Source: Siphonodentalium dalli (Eukaryota; Mollusca; Scaphopoda; Gadilida; Siphonodentaliidae). Taken from it: 64,000 nt of DNA. Of the stretch, positions 35,834 to 47,200 are shown in pieces. Numbering within the stretch: the first letter of the stretch is position 1; each line of letters starts with the position of its first letter. A program made the position numbers and the translations under genes. The notes below the pieces were generated by a model. The model ran no database searches and was not told the DNA's origin. It saw only the letters and a program-made list of their open reading frames with translations. The stretch spans positions 48,431,797 to 48,495,796 of the forward strand of contig CP136061.1 in assembly GCA_032622095.1 (NCBI GenBank), written 5' to 3'.

Positions 35834-36238
35834 CTCTGTTCTTATTTTCATTACTGATAGTTCTCCAACAACGAAATATCGAGTGTTGAAACCATTGTTA
35901 TGTAAACGAAACTGTTACAGCGATTTGTCAACAAACGTCGCTAAGTGTGTAAAAGTTTCAAATATTTTTGTCAGAATATGATTTTCAGAATATTTTCAAA
36001 TGTTTACTTTTAATCTTTGATTAAACGTTGGTATCTTATTGCTTTAATTGGCTTTTATCGGTAATTCCATTGTTTACATAACAATGGTTTGATATTCGAA
36101 ATCTCATTATTGGAGAGTTAATAATTGAGAAAATAAAAACAAGGTCTATGTAATTGTTCATATACTTGATGATAGTTGTATTACAGACTTTTATGTTATT
36201 TCATATTAATCCATTTTGAAGGAATGGAGTCCCTTTAA
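35834..36238 (+). mobile_element. TTAA MITE family T4, copy 1
   Basis: Matches 62228-62605. The right end is GGAATGGAGTCCCT followed by TTAA. Confidence 0.72.
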
Positions 36239-36891
36239 GAATTACCTGATTGTTTGAGACGTATGACGTATGACGTATGACCTGGGTGTATTGCAATAGA
36301 AGTGTACCGAGTTCTACCGCAAGTTAGGGTGCGTTCATACGCTGGCAATTTTCCAGCTATTTCTTCGCAGAGGGCTATGGTTTGGTATCAAAATGGCTAT
36401 ATTCACGTCGTTTTACAAACACCATTGCTACCTGTATTAATGTCTTTAATAATATATATGTTCTTGAATGTTTCATACAGACACTGCATGGCTTTTTCTC
36501 AAATCACTCGGATTAGCCAAACGCCGCAAAAATGATAACTTTAGAAAAGGAAGTTGGAGGAAGTCACTTCATTTGTATCCAGGTCAATCCCAGCCGCTTT
36601 TCCATTTTTTTTTTATTTCTAGCCGCAGCCTCTATTTCCGCTTTTGTTATTTTTGCTTTCAAATATAGTATTGTCGACTGATATGTCTAGCATAGCACCT
36701 ATCTGGCGAAAGCTTTGTTTTTCGAGAGGCTGCGGTTGTTTAAGTTTCACAAAATAAAAAGTGAATGGACAGGTAGGAATACTTATCAACGCATTCTCCA
36801 CGTGCTTCGATTATCACCAGATCTTACATATTCTCACGAGAAACAGAAATAGCTTACAAGTAAAAAGAAACAGGCTTCATAATTAATGCGA

Positions 36892-36898
36892 GTGGGCG
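36892..36898. repeat. Target duplication GTGGGCG, left copy
   Basis: Repeated at 37466-37472 directly after the right end of the element. Confidence 0.85.
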
Positions 36899-37465
36899 CA
36901 GGGGGGGGGGGGGGTGAAAAAAAAAATTCCGGCACGTATGCCGGGGTGGGTGGGTGGTCAAAGCCACCAACAAGCAATTTTTTCCGCAACTAAAAAAAAA
37001 AAATTCCTGCTTGTTTTTGAGTGTTTTGGCAATGAGTTGGGCTTCAAACCCACTTTGAATGAGAGAAATAATGTAATTCTAACTGTAAACTGACTGCAGG
37101 CAGTTATCGTGTTGTATTTTGTTGCAAATTTTGAAATCCAAGATGGCCGCTGGCAGCCATGTTTTTTTGGCCGAATGACCTCAAAATGACTCATTCCTAT
37201 TTACATGTCCATGTTAACATCCATGATAAATAGTATGCACAGAAATTCATATACAGCTGTTTACAGTGAATTTCCCCCCGCAAATCTCTGTTTTAGTGTT
37301 AAAAGGGGGGTGGGTGTCAAAAAATGGTCGGAAAAAACTGCCGAAAACGGAAAAAAATTTGGCGGTGGGGGTGGGTGGGTACAAAAAATAATCGAAAGGG
37401 AAAAAATGCCATACGTGCCTGAAATTTTTTTCCGACCCCCCCCCCCCCCCCCCCCCCCCCCCCTG
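36899..37465 (+). mobile_element. Poly-G/poly-C-ended DNA element, copy 1 (567 bp)
   Basis: Begins CAGGGGGG (a run of about 14 G), then TGAAAA... with GGCACGTATGCC. Ends CGTGCCTGAAATTTTTTTCC, then a C run and CCCTG. The termini are therefore inverted. The 7-bp duplication GTGGGCG flanks it. It is almost identical, inverted, to 53287-53819, including TAACATCCATGATAAATAG and AATTTCCCCCCGCAAATC. Its short ORFs are poly-Gly/poly-Pro artefacts. Confidence 0.9.
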
Positions 37466-37941
37466 GTGGGCGTGTCCTTTTTGCGTCTATTGCCAATTTG
37501 AAAACCTGTTTCTCTCATTCAACTTTTTTTTCAGATCACCGACGATCATTGTCGGAAATAAATGCCTCATAAACATAATTTCATTCTGAAGCAGCCACAA
37601 AGGCGCAAACCTCGTTTTAGTTCATGAAAACTATCCGTTTCTGGCGACGCCGTGCTTGTAGCAAATTTGTAAACAATATCCACATAAGCGCAGTTGACAT
37701 TTTTGCTGCACATCTGCAGTCAGAAATCTACCGGTTTTTCGTTTATTATTTCCATGTTATATAGTGATTTTATGTTATGTCATGTGAGTGGCATTGTATT
37801 TTTGAGGCAACCATCTTACATGATTATCGCAGTGAAATGGAATATGTCAGCGGCAGGGGAGACATGTGAGACATGTGGCTTCCAACTGCGCAGTAGACGT
37901 GGAAAATTCACACACACACTTGTTTACCGATGGTTATTTTC

Positions 37942-38398
37942 TTAAAGGTACTCAACCCGATCGATTAAACGCCCCTCAATTACTATTTATTTGGCTTCGG
38001 GGGTAGAAAATATTTAATTCGATTCGAAGAACCCACCAATCAAAGCTCAGAGTGATCAGATATCGATTTTTAAAATCTATTATTTTTCACCACCTGTAAT
38101 ATTTTGTGGCCCATTAAAAGTCGACGAGAAGATTGTCTCGGAACAAATTGCGGATGAAGATGGATAACTCTAAAATCAAGTGACTTTATTGTGTCAGATA
38201 TTTGACAAACCGGTAAAATTTCGTTGAACAAAATGTTGATAAATAACAGGTTTTGGGCAATTTTATACTATAGTTGACTGTGGTTAGGATTATTTTGGGG
38301 CAATTAATCGATTCTGATAACTGAAGCGGCATTTCAAAAGAATTGTCGTTGTTGGAATCTGATGATATGGGATCCATCGAATCGGATTGAGTACCTCT
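37942..38398. mobile_element. TTAA MITE family T3, near-complete copy
   Basis: The left end is TTAA plus AGGTACTCAACCCGATCG. The right end is AATCGGATTGAGTACCTCT with the TTAA lost. A partial inverted copy is at 31545-31806. Confidence 0.78.
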
Positions 38399-38564
38399 AC
38401 AAGTATTTTTCTGTCGGTAATCATATGTGCGATCAGGCCATAACCATAGTACAGGGTAAATGCATTATTTGGCACGAATCCCTGTTTTATTCTTGCTGTA
38501 TCCTACATAAACATAGGACCCCCCCCCCCCCATCGGAATAACAACACGTTAGTCAGACATGGGG

Positions 38565-38705
38565 CGCCTTGTCGGTCAGAGAGGGGCCTTGTCGGTCAGA
38601 GAGCGGCCTTGCCGGTCAGAGAGGGGCCTTGTCGGTCAGAGAGCGGCCTTGCCGGCCAGAGAGCGGCCTTGTCGGTCAGAGAGCAGCATTGTCGGTCAGA
38701 GATGC
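38565..38705 (+). repeat. 21-bp minisatellite, about seven units
   Basis: GGCCTTGTCGGTCAGAGAG is repeated with GTCGG/GCCGG and GGG/GCG variants. It ends about 190 bp from the tetraspanin stop codon, in the likely 3' UTR or downstream region. Confidence 0.92.
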
Positions 38706-38892
38706 GGTAAATCGAAAGCTAAAGGAGTGAGCTTGGATTCCTGCAAGTATCGATGAGTTGGTTGCCATAGCGATATGCACGGCCTAACTGGAGGCCCCAT
38801 GGTCGATGTGGGTGGAGCTGACACCATTGGAAGGGCCTCCTGACAATTTTGCGGTGGCTGCACTGCACGTGTTGGTAATGCTGTATTTTATG

Positions 38893-38958
38893 TTAATCGT
38901 AGTAGTATTCTTCCTGTATTCTTCGACATAAACACAGAGCAAATATCATTCCCATTAT
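38893..38958 (-). CDS. Tetraspanin last coding exon: end of TM4 and cytoplasmic tail
   Basis: The acceptor TTTATTTTCAG precedes ATAATGGGAATG. It encodes IMGMIFALCLC (finishing TM4), then RRIQEEYYYD and a TAA stop at 38893-38895. The juxtamembrane cysteines are typical palmitoylation positions (inference). Confidence 0.92.
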   Translation of the reverse strand: MMGMIFALCLCRRIQEEYYYD

Positions 38959-41233
38959 CTGAAAATAAATTATTTCGATATAGATGACACCACATATTTT
39001 TTTTCATTATTCGTACATACAACGGGGGCTAATAGTCGGTGTCCATGTGTAAATTTATAAGTTTACAGAAATGAATGCCAATTGTTTATAGCACTATATA
39101 TAGACATGCAGTTTCTATCAATATATCGTGTGAAGTAGTTAAGTAATATTTATAAAATAATCCAATAATGAGAAATCACGTGTTTTATATTACTCGAATG
39201 TTTACCATCTTGTAAATTACATCCATGCATTGTGGAAGTTTTATGGTTCCCTGGGAAATTATCATCATTCACAAATAAAATAGTCGCTGACATGCACTCA
39301 GGACTCACGTATTCGGAGAACTTACTACACGAAAAATTGCTTATAGATCACAACTTTGCAGAAGTTATGAATGCGGATACAAACAGAGCCATGCAGGTAC
39401 ATATACGTCACTAAACCGACGCGTCAGAAGTTTAGATGGCTGATATCTGGAACTCATGCAGTGGGTGAGCTATATATAGATGTTACAGGAGTTATTGTAA
39501 TCACGAGTGAAAGGGATAATATGTGCATTTTACGAAAATCTTTCAAATGGTTTAGATGTGTTTGATGTTCAAAATCGGGCACAATCGATATCTATATTTT
39601 CCGTGTAGATTTCAGTTATAAATATGAATTTTTAACGATTACTGATTTTTTTAATGTGCATTGTGAATTTCCACAGCCCATGTAATAGTTTATCCTCCCA
39701 GATAAACGTTTATATATGTGACCCGCCATATCAAATCCAGTCGCAAGTCGGGATTTGTTTTACTCTGTGCCAATGCATTCTCTTATATATGCGAGTCGAC
39801 CATAGGTCGCCTCGCATATATAAGAGAATGCATTGGCCTAACAATTTTTTATCATGTTTTTTTAAAATAAATGTTTCTTACAATTTTTAGGACATAAAAT
39901 AAAAAACATCCATTACCCTGCAGGGAGCCCCGCACATATATAGAAGCATATATAATAGTGTCGTCTGCTCATGTTTGTCTGGGGCTCTGTAAGGGTGAAA
40001 TTATAAAATTGTTAAAGAATACAAGAACAAATTATTAAAATTGTAAAAAATTGTTAGGCCAATGCATTCTCTTATATATGCGAGGCGACATATGGTCGAC
40101 TCGCATATATAAGAGAATGCATTGGCACAGGGTAACAAAAATCCCGACTTACGACTGGATTTGATATGGCGGGTCACATATGTTTTAAATGCTTTGGGCT
40201 AGAGACTTGATTGGTGATGTAGGTTCCTGACCAACTCAGATTGAAGAGCAAAGCAAAACATTGTGTCATTCATAGCGAAATTAAAAAAAAGGTATACAGC
40301 GTCCCCAGTCCATTTATGGCCAAAAAGTTCACAATATATAGTACGACTCAGAAGAAGTGGTATATTGAGGCGCACATTTATTGCAATATTGAGCGCGCTT
40401 AATTTAGAAAAAGGCGCGATTATAGCGCAATAGCAAAAAATCTGCCGCAGTTATTATTGCGATCTTGGGCGCAAGATATTGCGATATTAAGCACGCAAAA
40501 TTTCACACAGACCCGATAGTGCTATATTTATATTAGATAAATACTGTGTATATAATTATAGTGTACATATAGTGTACACATAGTATTTACAACTATAATT
40601 ATATACAAATCTAAAACATTGTCTCTATTTGTGCCATAAACAATATAGAAGAAGCAATAATTTGCTTTAAATGTCACAATTTAGAGCGCAATATTAACCG
40701 CAAAATATTGCAATAATATCGCAAGCGGTGCGCTTATAAGCGTTTCCACTTCCAATATTATTGCGATATAGGGCGCGAAAATAGCGCGCTTAATATACCA
40801 TTTCTTTTGACTGGGGTTGTACCTGCATACTTGCTTCGTTCGATCATATGTCAGCGTACATGTAGCAATGCCACATGTGGAAATAAACAAAGTTGCAGCA
40901 AGAAGATTGTTGTAGCTTCAACTATAACTGTATTGTAGCTACAAATTACAGTGAAAACGTTGTCGTGCAAAGATGCAGCGACATCTATACGAAGAGGAAT
41001 AACTCTATCAATTCAGAGTCCTGAGCACAAAAATTACAGGAAAGAGTTCTTCCCCTTGCTGTGCTGGTAAGAACGTTACATCTGAAGCGTATTTATCCGA
41101 CCCCCCCCCCCCCCCCCCACGTTATTATTGTCGACACTGCAACATGTTGGTGTAGTGATCGTACATGCATATAAATATTCACGTCGATGGTTGGTGATAA
41201 CTCACTCCGAAAATATTCTAGAAACGAAGTAGG

Positions 41234-41264
<31 letters not shown>

Positions 41265-44200
41265 TTGACCAAATAATGATAATTGATAAATATCCGACTC
41301 AATGCAGCGAAATTAATTAATGGTGTCTCCGAAAACATTCCTATACGTTATTGTCATTAGTAACAATACCGTGTTTGTGACAGAAACTCGGCATTCGGAA
41401 CATTGATTTTTAAACAGGCTGTATTATTCTATGCAGCGATGGATCGCGATCTGAATGTTATTATATGATCATCTTACCATCAACACTGCTGTTCCTATGG
41501 CGACTCCCACTATAATTTTGGCGTTGTCCTCGATCATGCGTACTAAAGCCGTGAAACATCCCTGAAAATAATACTTACAAATTAGAACACATATGTGACC
41601 CGCCATATCAAATCCAGTCGTAAGTCGGTATTTTTTTTACCCTGTGCCAATGCATTCTCTTATATATGCGAGTCGACCATAGGTCGCCTCGCATATATAA
41701 GAGAATGCATTGGCCTAACAATTTTTTATCATTTTTTTTTAAATAAATGTTTCTTACAATTTTTAGGACATAAAATAAAAAACATCCATTACCCTGCATG
41801 GAGCCCCACACATATATAAAAGCATATAGAAGAGTGTTGTCTGCTCATGTTTGTCTGGGGCTCTGTATGGGTGAAATTATAAAATTGTTAAAGAATACAA
41901 GAAAAAATTATTAAAATTGTAAAAAATTGTTAGGCCAATGCATTCTCTTATATATGCGAGGCGACCTATGGCCGACTCGCATATATAAGAGAATACATTG
42001 GCACAAGGTAAAAAAAATCCCGACTTACGCAGGGGGGGGGTCGGGAAAAAATTACAGGATACAAGGACCGGGTGGGTGGGTGTACCCGAGCCCGGAATGC
42101 AGATTTTGTTCTGATGTCATGCAATTTTTTCCAAAATCATTTCTAAGACAAATTACAGCTTCAAAATGAATTGAAACAATCAGATTCATATAGTAGTGCA
42201 TGCTATAGCCTTATACAAGTGTGGGGGGGGCTCTATATTTTAATTTTTTGTCCACAAATTCTCCCTTTAACAGTTGAAAACATGGGGTGGGTCCGGTTTT
42301 GGTCGAGGAAAACAATTGCAATGACAAAAAAAGCCATTCTCATCTTTTCTCATAGGTTATCATGGTTTTTTAACTTATTATACACAGATGATACCTGCGT
42401 GTTTTGAGTGAATACCGGAAGTATCTCATGAGTGGTCACCGTGAGATATAACCTATAATACTGTATACAACTGCATACAACATAAATAATGTAACATCAA
42501 TACAACACAATACATAAATCGTAACTAACATAGAAATTCATATTGCTCAAAAGTTCTTGGTTCCCTCATTCCTTGAAATCCCACTGGAAACCCTAGTACT
42601 TTTAAATAAATACCGGTAATGTATGACCCATTAGATTGATTTGCTGTCAAAAAGCCGAAAAACCGTTGGCCTCATTTGTTTATATTAATGATATCAGTCA
42701 ATATATTGCATAAACAATAAATACAGTGACCACGTGGTCGAAGTACATGGTCGATGTCGATACATGACTACAGTGACTTAAGTCACATAATAACGTGTTG
42801 TTCACTGATTGGAGCATTAAAAGGCTCCAGATTTAATCGCAGAGCATCTAATTTAAAAAAAATTCGAGAGGAGGCCCCCTGACCCCTCCCTTCGGCATCT
42901 CCTGCTGGGACACTACTCGCCTCCACATTTTGTAGGAGAGCTACTCGCCACTCGCCTAGAATGATTTTCAGGGGAACTCCTCATTGCTCACCAATGATTT
43001 CACCACATGGAGAGGACTGGGACTGTGTTTATTTATATAGGAGATATATCACAGTAGCAGTGTTATATGTATTGCCTCCGAAACATGCCGAGCCGAGCTG
43101 GCCCTTAGAACATGCTTGGGACTATACAACACACCAGGTGCCTATTTTTAGAAGCAAATTTAATTTTTGAGACAGTGCAAATTTTTTTAGACTGGTGGGA
43201 TTTGAACCCCGGCCCATGACGGCGAGCGCGCCTTGCGACTCAAAGTATCCTATATATATACTACTAGAAGGTGACCCGACTTCGTCCGGGCTATTCAAAA
43301 ACCAAATTTCAAGTCGATAGCTCCACCCGTTTCCGAGATCTGGTCTGCGCATGCGCGAAGCTGGCGTCGCACGGGCTCGGCGACCCGATAAAATTCGTAT
43401 CCGGGGCAAGATACATACACATACCAAATTTCAAGTCGATAGCTCCACCCGTTTCCGGGATATATAGCACAATGTCATTTGCGGATACTTCGGCCGGTGA
43501 TGAGTTAACGCGACATCGGCCGGTTAAGAGTTAATTAAGGTAGAAACTTTAAACGTACACAGGCGTGTGATACATCATTGGAAAGATGAAGCGCCACAGA
43601 TTCTAACCGTGCAAATTATATGACTGGCAATTTATTATTCGCGCTATATCGAATCGATTTGTGAGCACCGAACTGAAATATATTAGCGCAAAACGGCGTA
43701 AAAACAGATTTGACCTCGGCACGTGAAAAGTTGAGCTCGGATCTGAAAATTAATAGGCCTATGCCCGTTCCCGGTCGAAAATACCACCACATACCAAGTT
43801 TCATCGAAATCGGCTCGGTCGTTTTCGAGTTCATCGCGAACACACAGACCACACACACACACACACAGATCTTCCAAAATATATAATAGATAGAGACCTT
43901 AAAATGTGCATATACGTGTAGTGTCCTAAGTGCGACGTCAGAATACAGCGGCCATTTGAGCTTCCTTTTTTGAGGTTGCTTCGGTGGTCGTGTGCAGAGT
44001 CCGAAGCCGCCATCGCCATATTGGCCACAAGCCGCCGCCAGCCATATTATCTCCAACGCCAGCCACATGAAAACATCTCCGCCGCCGGAATTGTAAAATG
44101 GCTGAGCCATGGCATGGACTTATATGTTAAGGACAACTGTACTGCGAATCACAAATAACTAAACCGCATTGCCTATACTATTGGCATTCTCGTATGGACA

Positions 44201-47200
44201 CGGCATGGTTGTTACACTTTCAGAACACCCGGGGCCTCTCTTTGTGGAATAGACTATTCCAATGCATGCTTCCATATAACGGAGTGGAAGCATCCATTCA
44301 GCATTGAAAGGGTTTAAAGTATAAATCGTTTATTTCGACACGACTCAGTCTCAGACATCGCTGACATTTGTCAATATATGCACATAACCCGTCTACAGAA
44401 GAGAATAGAAAATAGTTTGAAATATTATATATCAATACTAATGGATTCAGCATCAAATGATGAATACATATATCGCAAGATGCCAGTGATGACATAGCCG
44501 TCTGAAGTCGACAGAAGTTGCAATGTAACTTATACCGATTATATAGATGGGAAACTACATATAATTAGCAATCCCTGCCAGTCCTTTACTGACTCCTTCG
44601 TGTATTTCGCCATAATGGAAAAGCCCAACACCAAAAGACTTCTATGGGTTCACAACAAACGCCAAAAACAAGCGGGTGTCTATAACCGGGGATTAGGACA
44701 ATTTCTGAAACGAAATACGCTGAATGATAACGTCTCAGACGGCTGAGCTGCCATATTTCGTCAGCACAAACCTCGCGCCTGAGCCGGCTTAGCTAGATAA
44801 CCAGCCACGAAAATTGGTTGAGCCAGCCGTGAAAACTAGTTGTCGTGGCTTCGGATCTAGCCGTGTGGTATTGACGTCGGACTTTGAGTCGCAAGGCGCG
44901 CTCACAATCATGGGCCAGGGTTCTAATCCCACCCAATCAAGTAGATGTGCAATCCAAAAAAAAATTGCACTGTCTCAAAAATCAAATTTGTGTTTATTTA
45001 CTCAAATTGATGGTGTTTTTACCTTACACATGCACATATTTTAACCTATTGCTAAAAAGGGACACACCTATCCTGTTAAAATGGGTATTCTACCTTTATA
45101 ACCATAAATATTTTGGTTTTAAAGGTTTTGTCACTAGTTTTGTAGGCATATTTTTCAGACATGTGCTTTGTTTGTTTATTTTTTGTGGGTGTACTTGATC
45201 AGCGTTCTCTCAGTTCCGGTGCAGACACAATGAGAGACCCTTGCCCGACCAACAACACATTATTTAGTAGAATTTACAAGATTTTCATAAATTTTGGGGG
45301 TGGGTGTCCCAGACCTGGGTGGAAAAAACTTACGATCCCGGGTGGGTGGCCCAGACCTGGGTGGAAAAAACTTACGCTCCCGGGGTGGTGGGTCCCCAAA
45401 ACTGAAAAACACAAAATTTCCACCTTGTATCCGTAATTTTTTTCCTGACGCCCCCCCCCCCCCCCTGACTTACGACTGGATTTGAAATGTCGGGTCACAT
45501 ATAACCATGCACCATGCAAGAACACATATTCGAAGAACCTCATGTAACATTCTGGTGACAAGGGGTGTATTGGAATATCCGCTTGTGAAGTTAATATTCG
45601 GTTGATAAATCCTCATGTCAACCCCGAAACATTAGCCCTCACATATGAAAGATGTGTTCGACTTAATATGTAAACAAAAAATATAAAGAGTGGTTATTGT
45701 AAAAAAAAACATGATATTTTTTATTTTAAGCGGTCGTTTGAGAGTTTGACAGGAACTATTTGTTTAGGAATCCAACTGGGGTCTATACTCTGTCTACTAT
45801 CTGAAATCATCTGCGAGAAAATAAATCATACATTTTTGTATTTGCATATTTTGGTTTTTGGGTCACCATTTGCAGAACTATTTTTTTATCATTTAACGCC
45901 CGGGTGCACAACAGGCGGCTACTTCTGTATAAACTAGATCATTTAGTGCCCGGGCTGCAGGGAGGCTTGTACTTACTTTTGTATAAACTAGATCATTAAA
46001 CGCTTTGAGTGGCACAGGAGGCCCGATTACAGGCATTTTTTCGGGATCCATTCGCCCGTCGCAAGCTGCTATCTGCGTCCTTTCGTCACTTTTGCAACAC
46101 GATTTTGGTAAATATCTTTTGTGCGCTGGGTCTGGAACTGAAATTATGGTTTAAAATAACATAGAATTCCAGAATACGCAGCATCCTTAACCCTTTCAGT
46201 GCCAGGTCCGATTTTTGTATCAACCCATATACCCTATGCCAATGCATTTTCTTATATATGCGAGTCGACCATTTAGATGAGAGGGTGATTCACCCTAAAG
46301 TTCGCTATATAATAGTAAGGCAATCGTATACTTCGTCGTAAACCGACATTACTCCTACGGATTTAACTAGCTGGTCTACGACGAAGGAAACCTCACGTGT
46401 ATGACACTCGTGTAATTTGAGAAAAACAGAAATGGAATGTTGGACATCAAGACACCATCAAGAGAGGTCAAGTCATTAAGAAGGCTTGTAGAAGAAGCTT
46501 GGAAGAAGATTGTAGGTTATACTTGTTTTGATATCCATTAGCGCTAATTAAACGACATGGGTGGCGCCAGGATTTCCCCGACGCAGGGACTACGTTCCCC
46601 CGACAGCGACATGAGTCCATACCGGGTTGACCATTGCAAATCTCCCCGACGGGGGGGGGGCTAACCCTCCTCGGCATGCCCAACATCCTGATCCCACTGG
46701 TGCCACCACTGCTAAACGACAATATGTCAGGATTGTCATTTGCTAGATGTCGTAATTAATTGTTCTGTTACCGAAGTAAATCACTTGTAAAATGCCATAC
46801 AAAATGTTGGGCTTGCTACACGGCAAAGTTGTCTAAACTAGTTACAATATTTCATAGACAAATTCGAGGTTCTCTGATCCGTAACTGAATTTCTATCCAA
46901 TATATAACCGTACCTGTTTGGTTTTTGAACCATGCTGAATGTTTTTTGTATATCGCCCACGAATCTGTCTCGTTTATGCTGCCTTCAACGCCACAACAAT
47001 GGAACTGTAAAAAAATTACTCACATCAGTTCAAATCAGGAAGTAATATGTATATTTATAATCTAATCTGAGTCATGGGGTGGGTCGGTACTGGTGTTTAA
47101 CAAATGGGTGTTTGTTGTGTTATCGACATGGTAGCGACATGATTTCGACATGCGCCTCATAATCACGAATATATCCTGTTTATTGTGAATTGTCAATATA

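Larger units (their letters stand above)
42030..45467. mobile_element. Poly-G/poly-C-ended DNA element, long form (3.4 kb)
   Basis: The left end is CAGGGGGGGGGTCGGGAAAA followed by ATTACAGGATACAAGG. The right end is CCTTGTATCCGTAATTTT, then CCTGACG, a C run and CTG. The termini are inverted and flanked by ACTTACG. The interior contains two SINE copies and a Helitron-like insert, and no transposase was recognised. Near the right end CCCAGACCTGGGTGGAAAAA is repeated twice. Confidence 0.85.
41594..45499. mobile_element. Paired-hairpin element, shell A, copy 2, split by a 3.4-kb insertion
   Basis: The left end TGTGACCCGCC is at 41594, with hairpins at 41646-41714 and 41934-42002. The sequence breaks inside the right outer repeat after CCCGACTTACG (42029) and resumes at 45475 with ACTGGATTTG, ending GGGTCACA at 45499, flanked by TA. 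The interrupting DNA is the element at 42030-45467. Confidence 0.9.

Noticed and set aside
37205-37518. Overlapping 98-aa and 85-aa ORFs on opposite strands, repeated at 53239-53533
   Set aside because: They lie in the poly-G/poly-C-ended transposon and consist largely of Gly/Pro runs and simple sequence.
43859-44110. 164-aa minus ORF (43616-44110)
   Set aside because: It crosses the 5' end of the Helitron-like element and a CA microsatellite; not a conserved protein.
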